Shown here piece after piece: positions 8,213 through 16,528 of a stretch of DNA of 37,825 nt (the stretch's first letter is position 1; every line of letters begins with the position of its first letter). Both the position numbers and the translations under genes were made by a program. This DNA is from Promethearchaeia archaeon (GTDB taxonomy: Archaea; Asgardarchaeota; Lokiarchaeia; Sigyniarchaeales; SOKP01): contig JAHQWL010000081.1 in the NCBI GenBank assembly GCA_029856155.1, positions 71,812 to 109,636 of the forward strand, written 5' to 3'. The notes beneath the pieces are model-generated. The model was not told where the DNA came from, did no database searches, and saw nothing but the letters and a program-made list of their open reading frames with translations.

Positions 8213-8950
8213 ATGGAAGATTATAAAGATTTAAAAGCAATTTGGGAGGGAGAATTACCACTCGATCAAATTAAGTGGAGAAATAGATCTTTTAAAGAAT
8301 TTCAGCTATCAAATAAGCATGAATCTAAAAAAAAATTAAATTGGGATGAGCATATGAAAGATTATCCTAATGATTATGATGGAAAATTACTATTTTTAGA
8401 TAATTTTCAGTTTAAAGACAACTATATATATTTAGATATTAGTTTTGTCAAGTTCTCTACAATAATTTTTATGGTCAAAAATAAAATCCCCGTGAAAAAA
8501 GGAATAGGAATGTTAGGGACTCAATGTCTTATATTTTCTCCAAACAAGGAATTTATTTTAGTTGGAGAACGTTCATTATCTCAAAGCTATTATCCAGGAG
8601 CAATAGTAAATGTTGGTGGTATGTTAGAATTGGACGATTTAAAAAAAACACCTAAAGAAGCTCTTATGCGTGAAGCTTATGAGGAGACTCAATTAAATCT
8701 TAAATCTGATGCCTTTCTCAAAGCAATTCTGGTTGGATGGAACAATGTTTCTGTTACATTTCTAATATCAACAACATTAAGTTCTATATATAATTTTAAT
8801 CCCGATGAGGAGGTTATACCTGCTGATAAAAATGAGTTTGAAGGCAATCTCCATTGGCTTTCTATTCAAGATTTAAAAAAACTACAACAAGGTAAGTATC
8901 TTGACGGTTTGTTTTATTATAAATCCAAACTTCGAAATATTTTAATCTAA
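8213..8950 (+). CDS. Nudix hydrolase-family protein with a divergent Nudix box
   Basis: Nudix enzymes hydrolyse nucleoside diphosphates linked to another moiety. The core strand is VNVGGMLELDD, followed by TPKEALMREAYEETQLNL, which holds the REAYEE part of the Nudix box (about residues 162-167). Compared with the consensus, two or three residues are inserted between GG and the helix, and the usual first Glu of the helix region is shifted. The last third (LHWLSIQDLKKL) fits the family end. The first 95 residues are not part of the Nudix fold as I know it and have no recognisable motif. It starts 23 nt after hypA. The substrate cannot be inferred. Confidence 0.75.
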   Translation: MEDYKDLKAIWEGELPLDQIKWRNRSFKEFQLSNKHESKKKLNWDEHMKDYPNDYDGKLLFLDNFQFKDNYIYLDISFVKFSTIIFMVKNKIPVKKGIGMLGTQCLIFSPNKEFILVGERSLSQSYYPGAIVNVGGMLELDDLKKTPKEALMREAYEETQLNLKSDAFLKAILVGWNNVSVTFLISTTLSSIYNFNPDEEVIPADKNEFEGNLHWLSIQDLKKLQQGKYLDGLFYYKSKLRNILI

Positions 8951-8977
8951 AATTACTATAAGGAAGATGTAAGAAAA

Positions 8978-9355
8978 TTAAACGAGAACTCCATTCATAG
9001 TTCCCGATTGTCCTGGACGACTTGTTATTTTTGCATTGCCTAATTCAGTTTCAACAATTGCTCCTTTAGTTAAGATATGCCTTCGATTCAAATCCTTCGA
9101 AGCTAGATTGCTTTCAAATCGTAAGATTTTTACTTTTGAAGTCTTATTCGTACTTGGATCTGTTACATTAATGAACTTTGTAGAAAACAATTTAACCTTA
9201 ACATTACCACCTAAAACACGTTGTTTCTTTTTCTTTTCTTCACCGATGATAGTATCAATTCTCGGACGTTCAAGTTCTCTTTTTCTTTTCTTTCTAAAAT
9301 GTCTGTATTTTTTTCCGGTGTATTTTCGTTTACTTCGAGCGTGACTTCTTGCCAT
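8978..9355 (-). CDS. rps8e: 30S ribosomal protein S8e
   Basis: Small, very basic archaeal/eukaryotic ribosomal protein found in the body of the small subunit. The N-terminus has KRKYTGKKYRHFRKKRKREL, the expected S8e signature, followed by VKVKLFSTKFINVTDP and RRHILTKGAIVETELGNAKI. The end GQSGTMNGVLV is also typical. At 125 residues it has full archaeal length. It is transcribed toward the Nudix gene (27-nt gap), and its ATG faces the proteasome gene across 181 nt of promoter DNA. The 102-residue ORF on the opposite strand is only its shadow. Identity is secure. Confidence 0.96.
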   Translation of the reverse strand: MARSHARSKRKYTGKKYRHFRKKRKRELERPRIDTIIGEEKKKKQRVLGGNVKVKLFSTKFINVTDPSTNKTSKVKILRFESNLASKDLNRRHILTKGAIVETELGNAKITSRPGQSGTMNGVLV

Positions 9356-9536
9356 GAAATAATTACCAAATTTATTCCAATTTAATAGGTAAGATAAGAA
9401 AGAATATCTTTAAAATTTTTTGATTAATATCATGAAATTATGATTTATTAAGGCAAAGTAAAAATAGAACAAATTTTTATTTATAATATATCATTTATTA
9501 AGCTATATATTAAAACAGACATTATTTCACAGCAAA

Positions 9537-10175
9537 ATGATGGAAAATAACAATAAATTAAACCAACTGGATCAAGAACAAATTGAGAAAATACTACAAA
9601 CCGGTACAACGACAGTTGGAATAATTGTAAAAGATGGTGTAATTATTGGTACTGATTCACAAGCGACCGGTGGTACGTTTGTAGCATCCAAACAAGCCCA
9701 GAAGTTATTTGAAATAAATAGTTATACTGCGGCTACCATTGCGGGGGGTGTAGCAGACTGTCAGTACGTAGTTAATCAGTTGCGCGCCTTATCTCGACTA
9801 AAAGAAGTTGAAGAGGGAAAAGTGCCAGAACCTAAATATGTAGCTAGCATTTGTCGTAATATATTATTCAGTGGTAGAAGCTATTTCATTGCTATGATGA
9901 TTGTAGGTGGTTACTCACTGAGAGAAAAAACGGGGAAACTCTTTGGAATTGACTTACTTGGTACACTTTATGAAGAAAATGAATATCTCTCTTTTGGAAG
10001 TGGTAGTCCTTTTAGTCTTGGTGTTTTAGAATCTGAGTGGAAAGCGAATTTACCTAAAGCTAAAGGGATTGATTTATTAAAAACAGCGATTTCAAGTTCT
10101 CGTGAAAGAGATGCGGGTTCAGGGTATGAACTGCAAATTTGTACCATTGATAAAAATGGTTTCAAACAACTCTAA
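9537..10175 (+). CDS. psmB: Proteasome beta subunit (active, with propeptide)
   Basis: Forms the inner rings of the 20S proteasome and carries its N-terminal Thr protease site. A propeptide of 23 residues ends in LQTG, cleaved before TTTVGIIV. Numbered from the mature Thr1, Asp17 (GTDSQAT) and Lys33 (KQAQK) are in place, and RERDAGSG supplies the Asp166/Ser169 pair, so the subunit should self-process and be active. The usual RAT after the Asp is QAT here. The mature chain is about 189 residues, slightly short. It lies tail to tail, 19 nt apart, with a JAMM protease gene; family knowledge links JAMM proteases with removal of ubiquitin-like modifiers before proteasomal degradation. TATA-like stretches occur at about 9480 and 9503. 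Confidence 0.95.
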   Translation: MMENNNKLNQLDQEQIEKILQTGTTTVGIIVKDGVIIGTDSQATGGTFVASKQAQKLFEINSYTAATIAGGVADCQYVVNQLRALSRLKEVEEGKVPEPKYVASICRNILFSGRSYFIAMMIVGGYSLREKTGKLFGIDLLGTLYEENEYLSFGSGSPFSLGVLESEWKANLPKAKGIDLLKTAISSSRERDAGSGYELQICTIDKNGFKQL

Positions 10176-10194
10176 TAAAATACTTTTAATAATA

Positions 10195-10680
10195 TCAATT
10201 TTCTCTAAATTTGATTAAAATTTGTTTAAGTTCATCTAAAATATAAATAAATCCATTTAATTCTTTACTTTTAGCATCAATAATCGTCCATATTAAATGT
10301 TTAAACTTAGTAATTCCACTTTCATAATAATTTTTCATATATGGAACATCTACACCACTTGGATAAGCATTTCCGGGATGAGAATGAAAAATACTTAAGA
10401 GTTGAAAATCTTCAGAATATTTGTTAGAAATTTCAATTAGTTTTTCATAATCATCCATTAAAAATGCGGCCGGACTTTTACGTGAAGAATCAATACACTC
10501 AAATTTATACCCACAATAGTAATAAGCATATTCATCTTCACTATCTAGTTTTTGCTGTTCTTGGATTTTTCCAAAAATTAATCCACAAGCTTCATTAGGA
10601 GAAGCTTTCTCAACACAACGTTCTATTTCCTTAAAAAGGTTTTTATTAATAAATAGGACTATATCGTTCTCAAATTTCAT
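10195..10680 (-). CDS. JAMM/MPN+ metalloprotease (Rpn11-like, stand-alone)
   Basis: JAMM zinc proteases remove ubiquitin or ubiquitin-like (SAMP) modifiers from target proteins. The 161-residue chain has the complete site: the catalytic Glu30 in NEACGLIFG, and HSHPGNAYPSGVD with His99, His101, Ser108 and Asp111. There is only the core domain, as in archaeal JAMM1, without the partner-binding extensions of eukaryotic Rpn11. It is probably cytosolic. It is downstream of a winged-helix regulator gene on the same strand and converges on psmB with a 19-nt gap, a suggestive neighbourhood for a modifier-proteasome pathway. Alternative substrates such as sulfur-carrier proteins cannot be excluded. 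Confidence 0.92.
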   Translation of the reverse strand: MKFENDIVLFINKNLFKEIERCVEKASPNEACGLIFGKIQEQQKLDSEDEYAYYYCGYKFECIDSSRKSPAAFLMDDYEKLIEISNKYSEDFQLLSIFHSHPGNAYPSGVDVPYMKNYYESGITKFKHLIWTIIDAKSKELNGFIYILDELKQILIKFREN

Positions 10681-10704
10681 GTGATATATATCTAACCCCC
10701 AATA

Positions 10705-11379
10705 TTATAGTATTGTTAAAGCAGCATTTAATGCAGCTAAGCGTGCCTTTTCTGGATTTTTACCTAATCCTATTATGACTACGTCGTTTTCTTCTAATTG
10801 AGAATTTTTTTTATTAATTAAATTGTGAATATAATTAAAAATATTATCGTCAACTTTCATTTGGTCTTTTTCATTATAACTAAGACTATGAGATGGAAAA
10901 ATTAAATTTTTACCATCAAAAAGTAAACAGGTTGCTCCAACACCCCCAATTTTTATAGCTGCATCTCTTTGTTCGATACCATTTGATATTTTTTCAATTG
11001 CCTCCCTTACTAAACAAAAAAAAATGTGATTTCCTTCTGGTTTGATAATTATGTCTTTAAGTATCGATGGTTCCCCCTCCTCTATTAGTAGGATTTTTCG
11101 TTTTAGCTTTTTTAAAAATTCAAAACCATTTTGAGTCAGAATATGACCTTTTCTTTTATTTTCATCAGTTAAGACTCTAATGAAATTTATTACTTGATTC
11201 AATTTTTTAATAAGAGATCTTGCCGTACCTGAACCAATTATCAATTCTTTTTGTAGGCGATATCTACCAATTCCTTCCTTATTTTCCTCAAATATGAATA
11301 GAGCTAAAATAACATGGACTATCTCAAATGATGGTTTAATCGTAGGGCTCTCAAATAACGTATCTAATTCTTCAAACAT
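10705..11379 (-). CDS. Winged-helix protein, DUF4443-like putative transcription regulator
   Basis: The N-terminal 90 residues look like a winged helix (IGRYRLQKELIIGSGTARSLIKKL, read in part, then a wing and GHILTQNGFEFLKKL). The rest is an alpha/beta domain ending in VVIIGLGKNPEKARLAALNAAL, a pattern I recall from the archaeal DUF4443 family. I start at the ATG at 11379; a TTG four codons earlier would also be possible. A role in transcription control or small-molecule sensing is inference from the fold. It precedes the JAMM gene by 24 nt, so the two are probably one transcript. The 117 nt upstream separate it from the divergent gene at 11509 and hold both promoters. Confidence 0.7.
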   Translation of the reverse strand: MFEELDTLFESPTIKPSFEIVHVILALFIFEENKEGIGRYRLQKELIIGSGTARSLIKKLNQVINFIRVLTDENKRKGHILTQNGFEFLKKLKRKILLIEEGEPSILKDIIIKPEGNHIFFCLVREAIEKISNGIEQRDAAIKIGGVGATCLLFDGKNLIFPSHSLSYNEKDQMKVDDNIFNYIHNLINKKNSQLEENDVVIIGLGKNPEKARLAALNAALTIL

Positions 11380-11508
11380 TATTACACTCAAGTATAATTA
11401 ATTAATATAAGAAAAAAATAAATATAAATCAGAATGTAATTTTATTAACTATCTAAATCCCGAAAATTCAAATAAGATATCCATAAATTGAAATTTCTGT
11501 AAAACAAA

Positions 11509-12498
11509 ATGGCTAAAAAAGAGAATGATAAAAGCTTTTATGAACCTCATGATTTAGTTTACTTTAAAACTAAAGAGGATGACGAAAGAAAGGCGATCGA
11601 TAAATATTCATTTGAAAAGATTGATCAAGAAGATAAAATCAAACTTGTTAACAATTACCAACCATTTGGAAGTCATTTTCAATACTCGATACTTGTTGAT
11701 AACCAAAGTTTAGCCCCCATAACAGAATTAAAAATTAAAGTTAACATTCCTTCCTTCTTAACACTTTCAAGGTGCTACCCTCCTTCAGTAAGTATTCCTC
11801 TTTTGAATCCTAATAAAGATTCTAATCAATTAACTCTAGAGCTCGATGAATTAAATGAGAAAAGTAATAAACAAATACATTTACATTTTATACCAAATGC
11901 TTTAGATAGGAAAGGAGAAATAAGAACAATTGTTACTTATGTTAATAATAAGGATACTATACGAGTTCTTGATAGTAGACCTGCAGAAATAACCATTGAT
12001 AATATATCTATTGAACCTAAGGTGGTCCCTTCTAGTTTCATTAGAGATTTCTCTCAAACTCCTGGAATTAAAAAAGCAATCAAAAGTATGGGTATTGCTA
12101 TTAATCACCAAATTGATCCTGGTATTTATTTTGATCTTTTAGAACAAATCTTTTTGCTTAATAATTTTCAGTTAGTCGCTAAGGATGCAGAGAAAAAAAT
12201 TTTATGGTATTTTGGAACTGAATCTATCATAAAAGAAGATATCCTCGCGATTGGGCAAATTATTTCGAATAAAGTTGAAATAATAGCTAGTTCTTTTAAT
12301 CATTACCTGTTAGTCTCTTTTTTGACTTTGCTCTCAAATGAGTTTAAAGAAGCAATTTTATCGAAAGGTATAATAAAATCAAAAGATCAAATTTTTAATT
12401 TAGAATGCCGGTATTGCGGAGCGATTCTCCCTTTTTTTCCAAACAAAGGTAATTCAATTGGTTGTACTAAATGTAATAACGAACAAATCGTTTGGTAA
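11509..12498 (+). CDS. Beta-sandwich / platform-like / C-terminal zinc-ribbon protein (appendage-like)
   Basis: Not a family I can name. Residues of about 55-165 look like an Ig-type beta-sandwich (YSILVDNQSLAPITELKIKV, then a QIHLHFIPN strand). Residues 170-295 look like a mixed alpha/beta platform. A zinc ribbon (CRYCGAILPF ... CTKCNN) closes the chain. A sandwich followed by a platform is the layout of coatomer-gamma and adaptin appendages, which makes a coat-adaptor-like role an attractive but unproven idea. Single sandwich domains of archaeal surface proteins are an alternative, but there is no signal peptide or membrane helix here, so it should be cytosolic. It is divergent from the winged-helix gene and 86 nt upstream of the M28-like gene. 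Confidence 0.65.
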   Translation: MAKKENDKSFYEPHDLVYFKTKEDDERKAIDKYSFEKIDQEDKIKLVNNYQPFGSHFQYSILVDNQSLAPITELKIKVNIPSFLTLSRCYPPSVSIPLLNPNKDSNQLTLELDELNEKSNKQIHLHFIPNALDRKGEIRTIVTYVNNKDTIRVLDSRPAEITIDNISIEPKVVPSSFIRDFSQTPGIKKAIKSMGIAINHQIDPGIYFDLLEQIFLLNNFQLVAKDAEKKILWYFGTESIIKEDILAIGQIISNKVEIIASSFNHYLLVSFLTLLSNEFKEAILSKGIIKSKDQIFNLECRYCGAILPFFPNKGNSIGCTKCNNEQIVW

Positions 12499-12584
12499 GA
12501 TTATTAAAATGAACACTCAAATTTATTTAATTTATATTATTCTAAATTTGTATATTTAACTTCTTCTTAATAAAAGTAAAAATT

Positions 12585-14003
12585 ATGAGTTCACTGAAAA
12601 AGGAATTAGTGCCTTCAACTGCAGAAATGATGAGTTGGACTTCAGAGATATTCAAACAAGGTATTAGACGTCCAGGTTACCCCGCTGATTATTGGGCAGA
12701 AAACTGGGTGAAAAAGCAATTTGATAGAATGGGTTTACAAGATGTTACTCTTGATCCTGTTCAAATAAAAAAATGGGAGGCTAATGAAACCAAACTAAAA
12801 ATTTGGTTGGTTGATAGTCCTAAAGACAAGTATGATATACCTTGTTTCCCTATACCTTATACTGCACCCATAAACGATCTCGAAGCAGAATTATGCTTGA
12901 TTTCAGACAACATGTCAATACCAGGGAAAATTGCTGTTTCAGAATTAAATTTACTTACGTTTCCCGTCAAGACATTAAAATCTTTATCCGGGATAGATCG
13001 ATTTTATGATCCTAAGAATGATTTTGATAATTTAGAGCAAACAGTTCCTTTTGATTATAAAATACGTGCATTCTTAGAACCTCAATTAAAAGATAAGGTT
13101 GCTGGGTTTATTGGGATTTTATCAGGTTACCCTAGGGAAACAGATGAGTATTATGTTCCCTATGATGCTGTTGAGAGAGATATCCCTGGGGTTTATGTTA
13201 GTCGAAATAATGGAAAAATAATATTAGAATTAATTAAAAAAGGCGTAGTGAAAGCTAAGTTGTCATATAAAGCTACTATCTCCGAAGTTCGTTCCCATAA
13301 CATTACAGGTTCCTTAGAAGGAATGTCTGACGAATGGATTATTATTGGTACTCACCATGATGGACCCTGGAACTCCGCAGTAGAGGATGCATCTGGCATG
13401 GTATTAGTCCTGGCTCAAGCTAAATATTGGTCTCAAATTCCTAAAGAACAACGTCCTTTCAATTTATTATTTCTAATGAACTGTGCACATATGGCGGGAG
13501 GAAAAGGGGCATCAACCTTTTCAGAAAAAAATAAAGATTTTTTGAAGAAGGTAGTGGTTGGGATTCATTTAGAACATGTTGCTCGCGATATAAAAAGTGA
13601 AAACGGAAAGTTAGTTCCATTAGATGATCCTACTGTACGTTGGTGGTTTGTAAGTCGAATATTACCTCTTGAAGAAATTGTTGAAAATGCTATAATACAT
13701 GAAGATTTGCAACGCTCCATTTTACTACCACCAGATGGATTCCCTCCTGGAAGAGAGAGTCCTCCTACAGATGGAAGTTTTTATCACCTAGGCGGAATTC
13801 CGTTCGTATCATTTTTAACAGCTCCTCCATATTTATTTGATACTGCCGATACAATGGATAAAATCCACGAAGAGAGTTATCACCCTCTCACTCAAGCAGT
13901 TATTCTGATAATCAATGATTTAAAGGATTATACAGCAAGAGGATTAAGAAGTCTTGTTTTAAGTAAGAAAGAACGACATAAATTAAGAAAATACATGAAA
14001 TAA
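12585..14003 (+). CDS. M28-family peptidase-like protein with an altered metal site
   Basis: The fold is that of zinc aminopeptidases of family M28: IIIGTHHDGPWNSAVEDASG (about residues 252-271) supplies the first His and the bridging Asp. However, the Glu-Glu pair expected in the next block reads AH (FLMNCAHMAGGKGAS). The Asp/Glu block is HLEHVARD, and the final His of the HTPxD motif appears replaced by Phe (YLFDTADTMDKI). Two of five ligands are thus changed, and the enzyme is either inactive or uses His in place of Glu. No signal peptide is seen, so it is cytosolic. The 472-residue length includes an N-terminal extension with an inserted PA-like segment (about 110-250). The DUF3795 gene follows after 9 nt and is probably in the same operon. 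Confidence 0.75.
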   Translation: MSSLKKELVPSTAEMMSWTSEIFKQGIRRPGYPADYWAENWVKKQFDRMGLQDVTLDPVQIKKWEANETKLKIWLVDSPKDKYDIPCFPIPYTAPINDLEAELCLISDNMSIPGKIAVSELNLLTFPVKTLKSLSGIDRFYDPKNDFDNLEQTVPFDYKIRAFLEPQLKDKVAGFIGILSGYPRETDEYYVPYDAVERDIPGVYVSRNNGKIILELIKKGVVKAKLSYKATISEVRSHNITGSLEGMSDEWIIIGTHHDGPWNSAVEDASGMVLVLAQAKYWSQIPKEQRPFNLLFLMNCAHMAGGKGASTFSEKNKDFLKKVVVGIHLEHVARDIKSENGKLVPLDDPTVRWWFVSRILPLEEIVENAIIHEDLQRSILLPPDGFPPGRESPPTDGSFYHLGGIPFVSFLTAPPYLFDTADTMDKIHEESYHPLTQAVILIINDLKDYTARGLRSLVLSKKERHKLRKYMK

Positions 14004-14012
14004 GTAGTTAAA

Positions 14013-14456
14013 ATGGAATATAAAGATTTATTAAAAGTAATTGCTCCATGTGGTCTTAATTGTTATAAGTGTTTTGCTAACTCTGAAGGACCAATAAGAA
14101 AGACTAGTCTAAAGCTACAAGAATCTTTAGGCTCATTCGATATATATGCCGAAAGATTTTCATCGGTTCTCCCTATATTCAAAGAATATCCTTCTTTTAA
14201 AGCATTACTCCAATATTTATCTGAAGAGAATTGCCTTGGATGTAGGGAAGGTTCATGTTTGTATCCCAACTGTGGAGTAAGAAATTGTTACAAAGCTAAA
14301 AATGTCGATTTTTGTTTTCAGTGTAATGAATTTCCTTGTCAAAAAACTAATTTTGACTCCCACCTTGAGCAAAGATGGAAAAAAATAAATAATCGAATGA
14401 AAGAGATTGGGATTGAAGCTTATTACCAAGAAACTAAGGATTTACCAAGATACTGA
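14013..14456 (+). CDS. DUF3795-type cysteine-rich protein
   Basis: A 147-residue protein with the DUF3795 pattern: IAPCGLNCYKCFA at the start, then CLGCREGSC and CGVRNCYK, and DFCFQCNEFPC. These 12 or more cysteines in CxxC-like spacings suggest metal or Fe-S binding; the family function is unknown. It has no membrane segment. The start is 9 nt after the stop of the M28-like gene, pointing to one transcript. DUF3795 proteins are scattered through anaerobic archaea and bacteria, so this gene says more about an anaerobic lifestyle than about a pathway. Confidence 0.85.
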   Translation: MEYKDLLKVIAPCGLNCYKCFANSEGPIRKTSLKLQESLGSFDIYAERFSSVLPIFKEYPSFKALLQYLSEENCLGCREGSCLYPNCGVRNCYKAKNVDFCFQCNEFPCQKTNFDSHLEQRWKKINNRMKEIGIEAYYQETKDLPRY

Positions 14457-14989
14457 TAATAGAATAATTATAAATTGGAAAAAATCAATTGTTATTTTCT
14501 TTTTATTTTAAAATTATTTATGTAAGATCATTCCAAATTGATTCTCCTCTTTTGGACTGGGAATATCATCGAAAAATCCAATTTTAAGGACTCTATACAT
14601 CTTAATTTTTAAAAAAAGTCATATAGCAAATCTTCAAAAATTTATTAGTATAGCGTTTCACAATTTGAATAAATTTCCCCTATCCTTTCTAATTTCATCT
14701 TTATTAATTTTTTAACAAACTACAGATAGGAAATAATATTATATCTTCCCAAATTTCAACAAAAATCGAAATTCCATAAAAATGTTCTAACTTACACGAG
14801 ATTGATCATTTTATTAATTTTGAATTTTGGCGTTCAATTCTTTTGTTTTTTATCTCCATAAAATGAAGCACTAAGGAAAATCTTTAAATATGTCAAAGAA
14901 CATAGATATTATAATAAAATTAATTTAATCAAAAACTTTAAAATTAAAATTATTAACCAAAATAATAAAAAAGTGGAGGAATGAAAATT
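14457..14989 (+). promoter_or_regulatory. Long intergenic stretch with the histone promoter and Shine-Dalgarno site
   Basis: About 530 nt without a convincing ORF on either strand and without a tRNA or repeat that I can see. Near the end, TCTTTAAATATG at 14879-14890 is a plausible TATA box, which would start transcription near 14912. GGAGG at 14975-14979 is a strong ribosome binding site. It is 10 nt from the ATG at 14990 but only 1 nt from the ATG at 14981, which decides the histone start. The leader of about 75 nt is long for an archaeal gene of this kind. Confidence 0.5.
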
Positions 14990-15199
14990 ATGAGCGAATA
15001 TATATCCTGGTCTCCAATTAGAAGATTAATGAAACATAATGGTGCAATTATCGTTGCTCGTGATGCTGTGAATGAATTAGTTGATTGGATGGGTACATCT
15101 GCTACCAAAATCACAAAAACTGCTTTATCCTTAACCAAGCATTCGAAGAGGAAGAAAGTAACTCGGGACGACATTCTTTTAGCAATTAAATACTTCTAA
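14990..15199 (+). CDS. Archaeal histone (single histone fold, tailless)
   Basis: A 69-residue HMf-type histone: WSPIRRLMKHNGAIIVARDA corresponds to the first two helices, MGTSATKITKTALSLTKHSK to the long helix 2 and loop, and RKKVTRDDILLAIKYF to the terminal loop-helix. The Arg-Lys rich loop and Thr-Arg-Asp-Asp segment fit the DNA-contacting and dimer-stabilising positions. There are no N- or C-terminal tails. The Shine-Dalgarno spacing selects the second ATG; the ATG nine bases earlier lies too close to it. It is transcribed alone, after a long intergenic region. It should form dimers and wrap DNA. Confidence 0.93.
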   Translation: MSEYISWSPIRRLMKHNGAIIVARDAVNELVDWMGTSATKITKTALSLTKHSKRKKVTRDDILLAIKYF

Positions 15200-15224
15200 G
15201 GATTAAGAATCGTTTATTAAATCT

Positions 15225-15704
15225 TTATTTTATTTTTTTTTTACTCTTAAGTCTCATATTTTTATAAAATTTCTTTCTAATAACAATTATCATATAACCA
15301 GCTGCAATTGAAATACCTAATCCCCAGAATGGAGTTTTAAATATTAATATAATACTCCCAACCGGATAAAGAAAGCGACTCAGAAATTTGATTTTTCGAT
15401 TTTTAAATGGTTTGTTTCTTATACCTTGAATCGAGTACTGTAAAATTGAAGGGATCCAACAAAGTAAGAAAATTATTATAATTATTGGCAAACTAATGAA
15501 ATTTATGATATAAAAATAAAATATATTGCAAAATATTAACGCGACTATAGTACCCAAACTAAAAGAAAAACATCCTATACAAATTGCATAGTTAAATAAA
15601 TAAAGTACATGATCATTAAAATCTGGACGATTTGGATTATGATGTGCTAACCAACTGATGATTATCTTCTTATCCTCTTGAATATCTTTTTTTTGGTCAT
15701 GCAT
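15225..15704 (-). CDS. DUF2085-like small membrane protein
   Basis: The chain has WLAHHNPNRPDFNDHVLYLF followed by YAICIGCFSFSLG, matching the layout of DUF2085 proteins (a His-Pro motif, then a CxxC at the start of a membrane helix). Three or four hydrophobic helices follow (about residues 45-65, 70-90, 115-130 and 135-150), ending in a basic tail. Function of the family is unknown; a metal or redox role for the His/Cys residues is inference. I prefer the ATG at 15704 to the TTG at 15716. It converges on the histone gene with a 25-nt gap and is 90 nt from the next minus-strand gene. Confidence 0.6.
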   Translation of the reverse strand: MHDQKKDIQEDKKIIISWLAHHNPNRPDFNDHVLYLFNYAICIGCFSFSLGTIVALIFCNIFYFYIINFISLPIIIIIFLLCWIPSILQYSIQGIRNKPFKNRKIKFLSRFLYPVGSIILIFKTPFWGLGISIAAGYMIIVIRKKFYKNMRLKSKKKIK

Positions 15705-15794
15705 CTTTCTGTCCAATTTAAATAGTGAATAATCTAATGATCGTTTGATTGCAAAATAGAGATTGATTTTTCTTAATTACTGGGAAAAATATAT

Positions 15795-16208
15795 TTATGA
15801 ACAATCACAATCTCCACAATCGCAACCACTACAATCACACCCTCCACCACCACCACCACATGATCCTCCTCGGCGCTTTCCAGATCCACATGCTGTAGAC
15901 CCTATGCAACAAATTATAATAGCACCTATAACAAGAAATGAAATTCCAATGGGAGTTCCTCCAATCATCATCGGTAGTCCAAAATAAATTAATATAATTC
16001 CGACTACTACAACAAGAAGAACAGCAATAGCTGCACCCCCTTTAGTTTTTTTTGGTTTTGAAGGGGTATAAGGAGCTGCTTGATATGTTGGTTGTGTTGG
16101 TTGTGTTGGTTGAATATAAGGACTAGTGGAACTACCAATTGGTTTTGCACAAAAAGGACAAAAAACTGCCTCGTCAGGTATTTCTGAACCACAATTAGTA
16201 CAATACAT
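15795..16208 (-). CDS. Zinc-ribbon membrane protein with Cys/Gly/Asp-rich tail
   Basis: The N-terminus is a zinc ribbon (MYCTNCGSEIPDE ... CPFCAKP, residues 3-24), followed by a Pro/Gln/Thr repeat (three QPT units) and a basic linker. Two hydrophobic helices follow (about 59-79 and 86-104), then IICCIG. The last 30 residues are a Gly/Cys/Asp tail (SCGGGGGGCDCSGCDCGDC) with seven cysteines in about 22 residues. Such a tail should bind soft metals or become lipid- or disulfide-modified; no reaction is claimed. The zinc ribbon plus short helical anchor is a layout shared with the proteins at 3013 and 32519. The opposite-strand proline-rich ORF here is only its shadow. Confidence 0.78.
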   Translation of the reverse strand: MYCTNCGSEIPDEAVFCPFCAKPIGSSTSPYIQPTQPTQPTYQAAPYTPSKPKKTKGGAAIAVLLVVVVGIILIYFGLPMMIGGTPIGISFLVIGAIIICCIGSTACGSGKRRGGSCGGGGGGCDCSGCDCGDCDCS

Positions 16209-16528
16209 TTCAAACTCTAATTTATTTTGTTAAATTTCACATATTAATTCCTATAAAATAAAAGAAGAAACTTTTCAATTTAAATATACATAAATTAGAG
16301 GGAGATAAGTAATAGTTAAATCTTTAATCGTCTTAAAACCCATTTTTTATCTTTCTTTGAGATTGTTTAAGTTTACCAAAAGACTACTATATATCTGAAA
16401 AACTAAAATAATTATACAAAGCTGTCAATGCTAACTTTCCTCATCAAAAGTAAGAACAATTGCATACAGCATAATTATAATCTTTATAAGACCAAGTAAT
16501 AAATATTTTGAAAATTTATAAAGATTGA
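16209..16528. other. 320-nt divergent intergenic region
   Basis: Separates the divergent zinc-ribbon membrane protein and MBL genes and must hold both promoters. It is about 25% GC with no ORF, tRNA or clear repeat. ATAAATATTTT at about 16499-16509 is a plausible TATA element for the MBL gene, giving a near-leaderless mRNA. Nothing else can be supported. Confidence 0.45.

Noticed and set aside
9036..9344. 102-codon plus-strand ORF over the S8e gene
   Set aside because: It lies entirely antisense to a well-identified ribosomal protein gene.
15763..15987. Proline/histidine-rich plus-strand ORF
   Set aside because: It is the reverse reading of the Cys/Gly/Asp tail of the minus-strand membrane protein.
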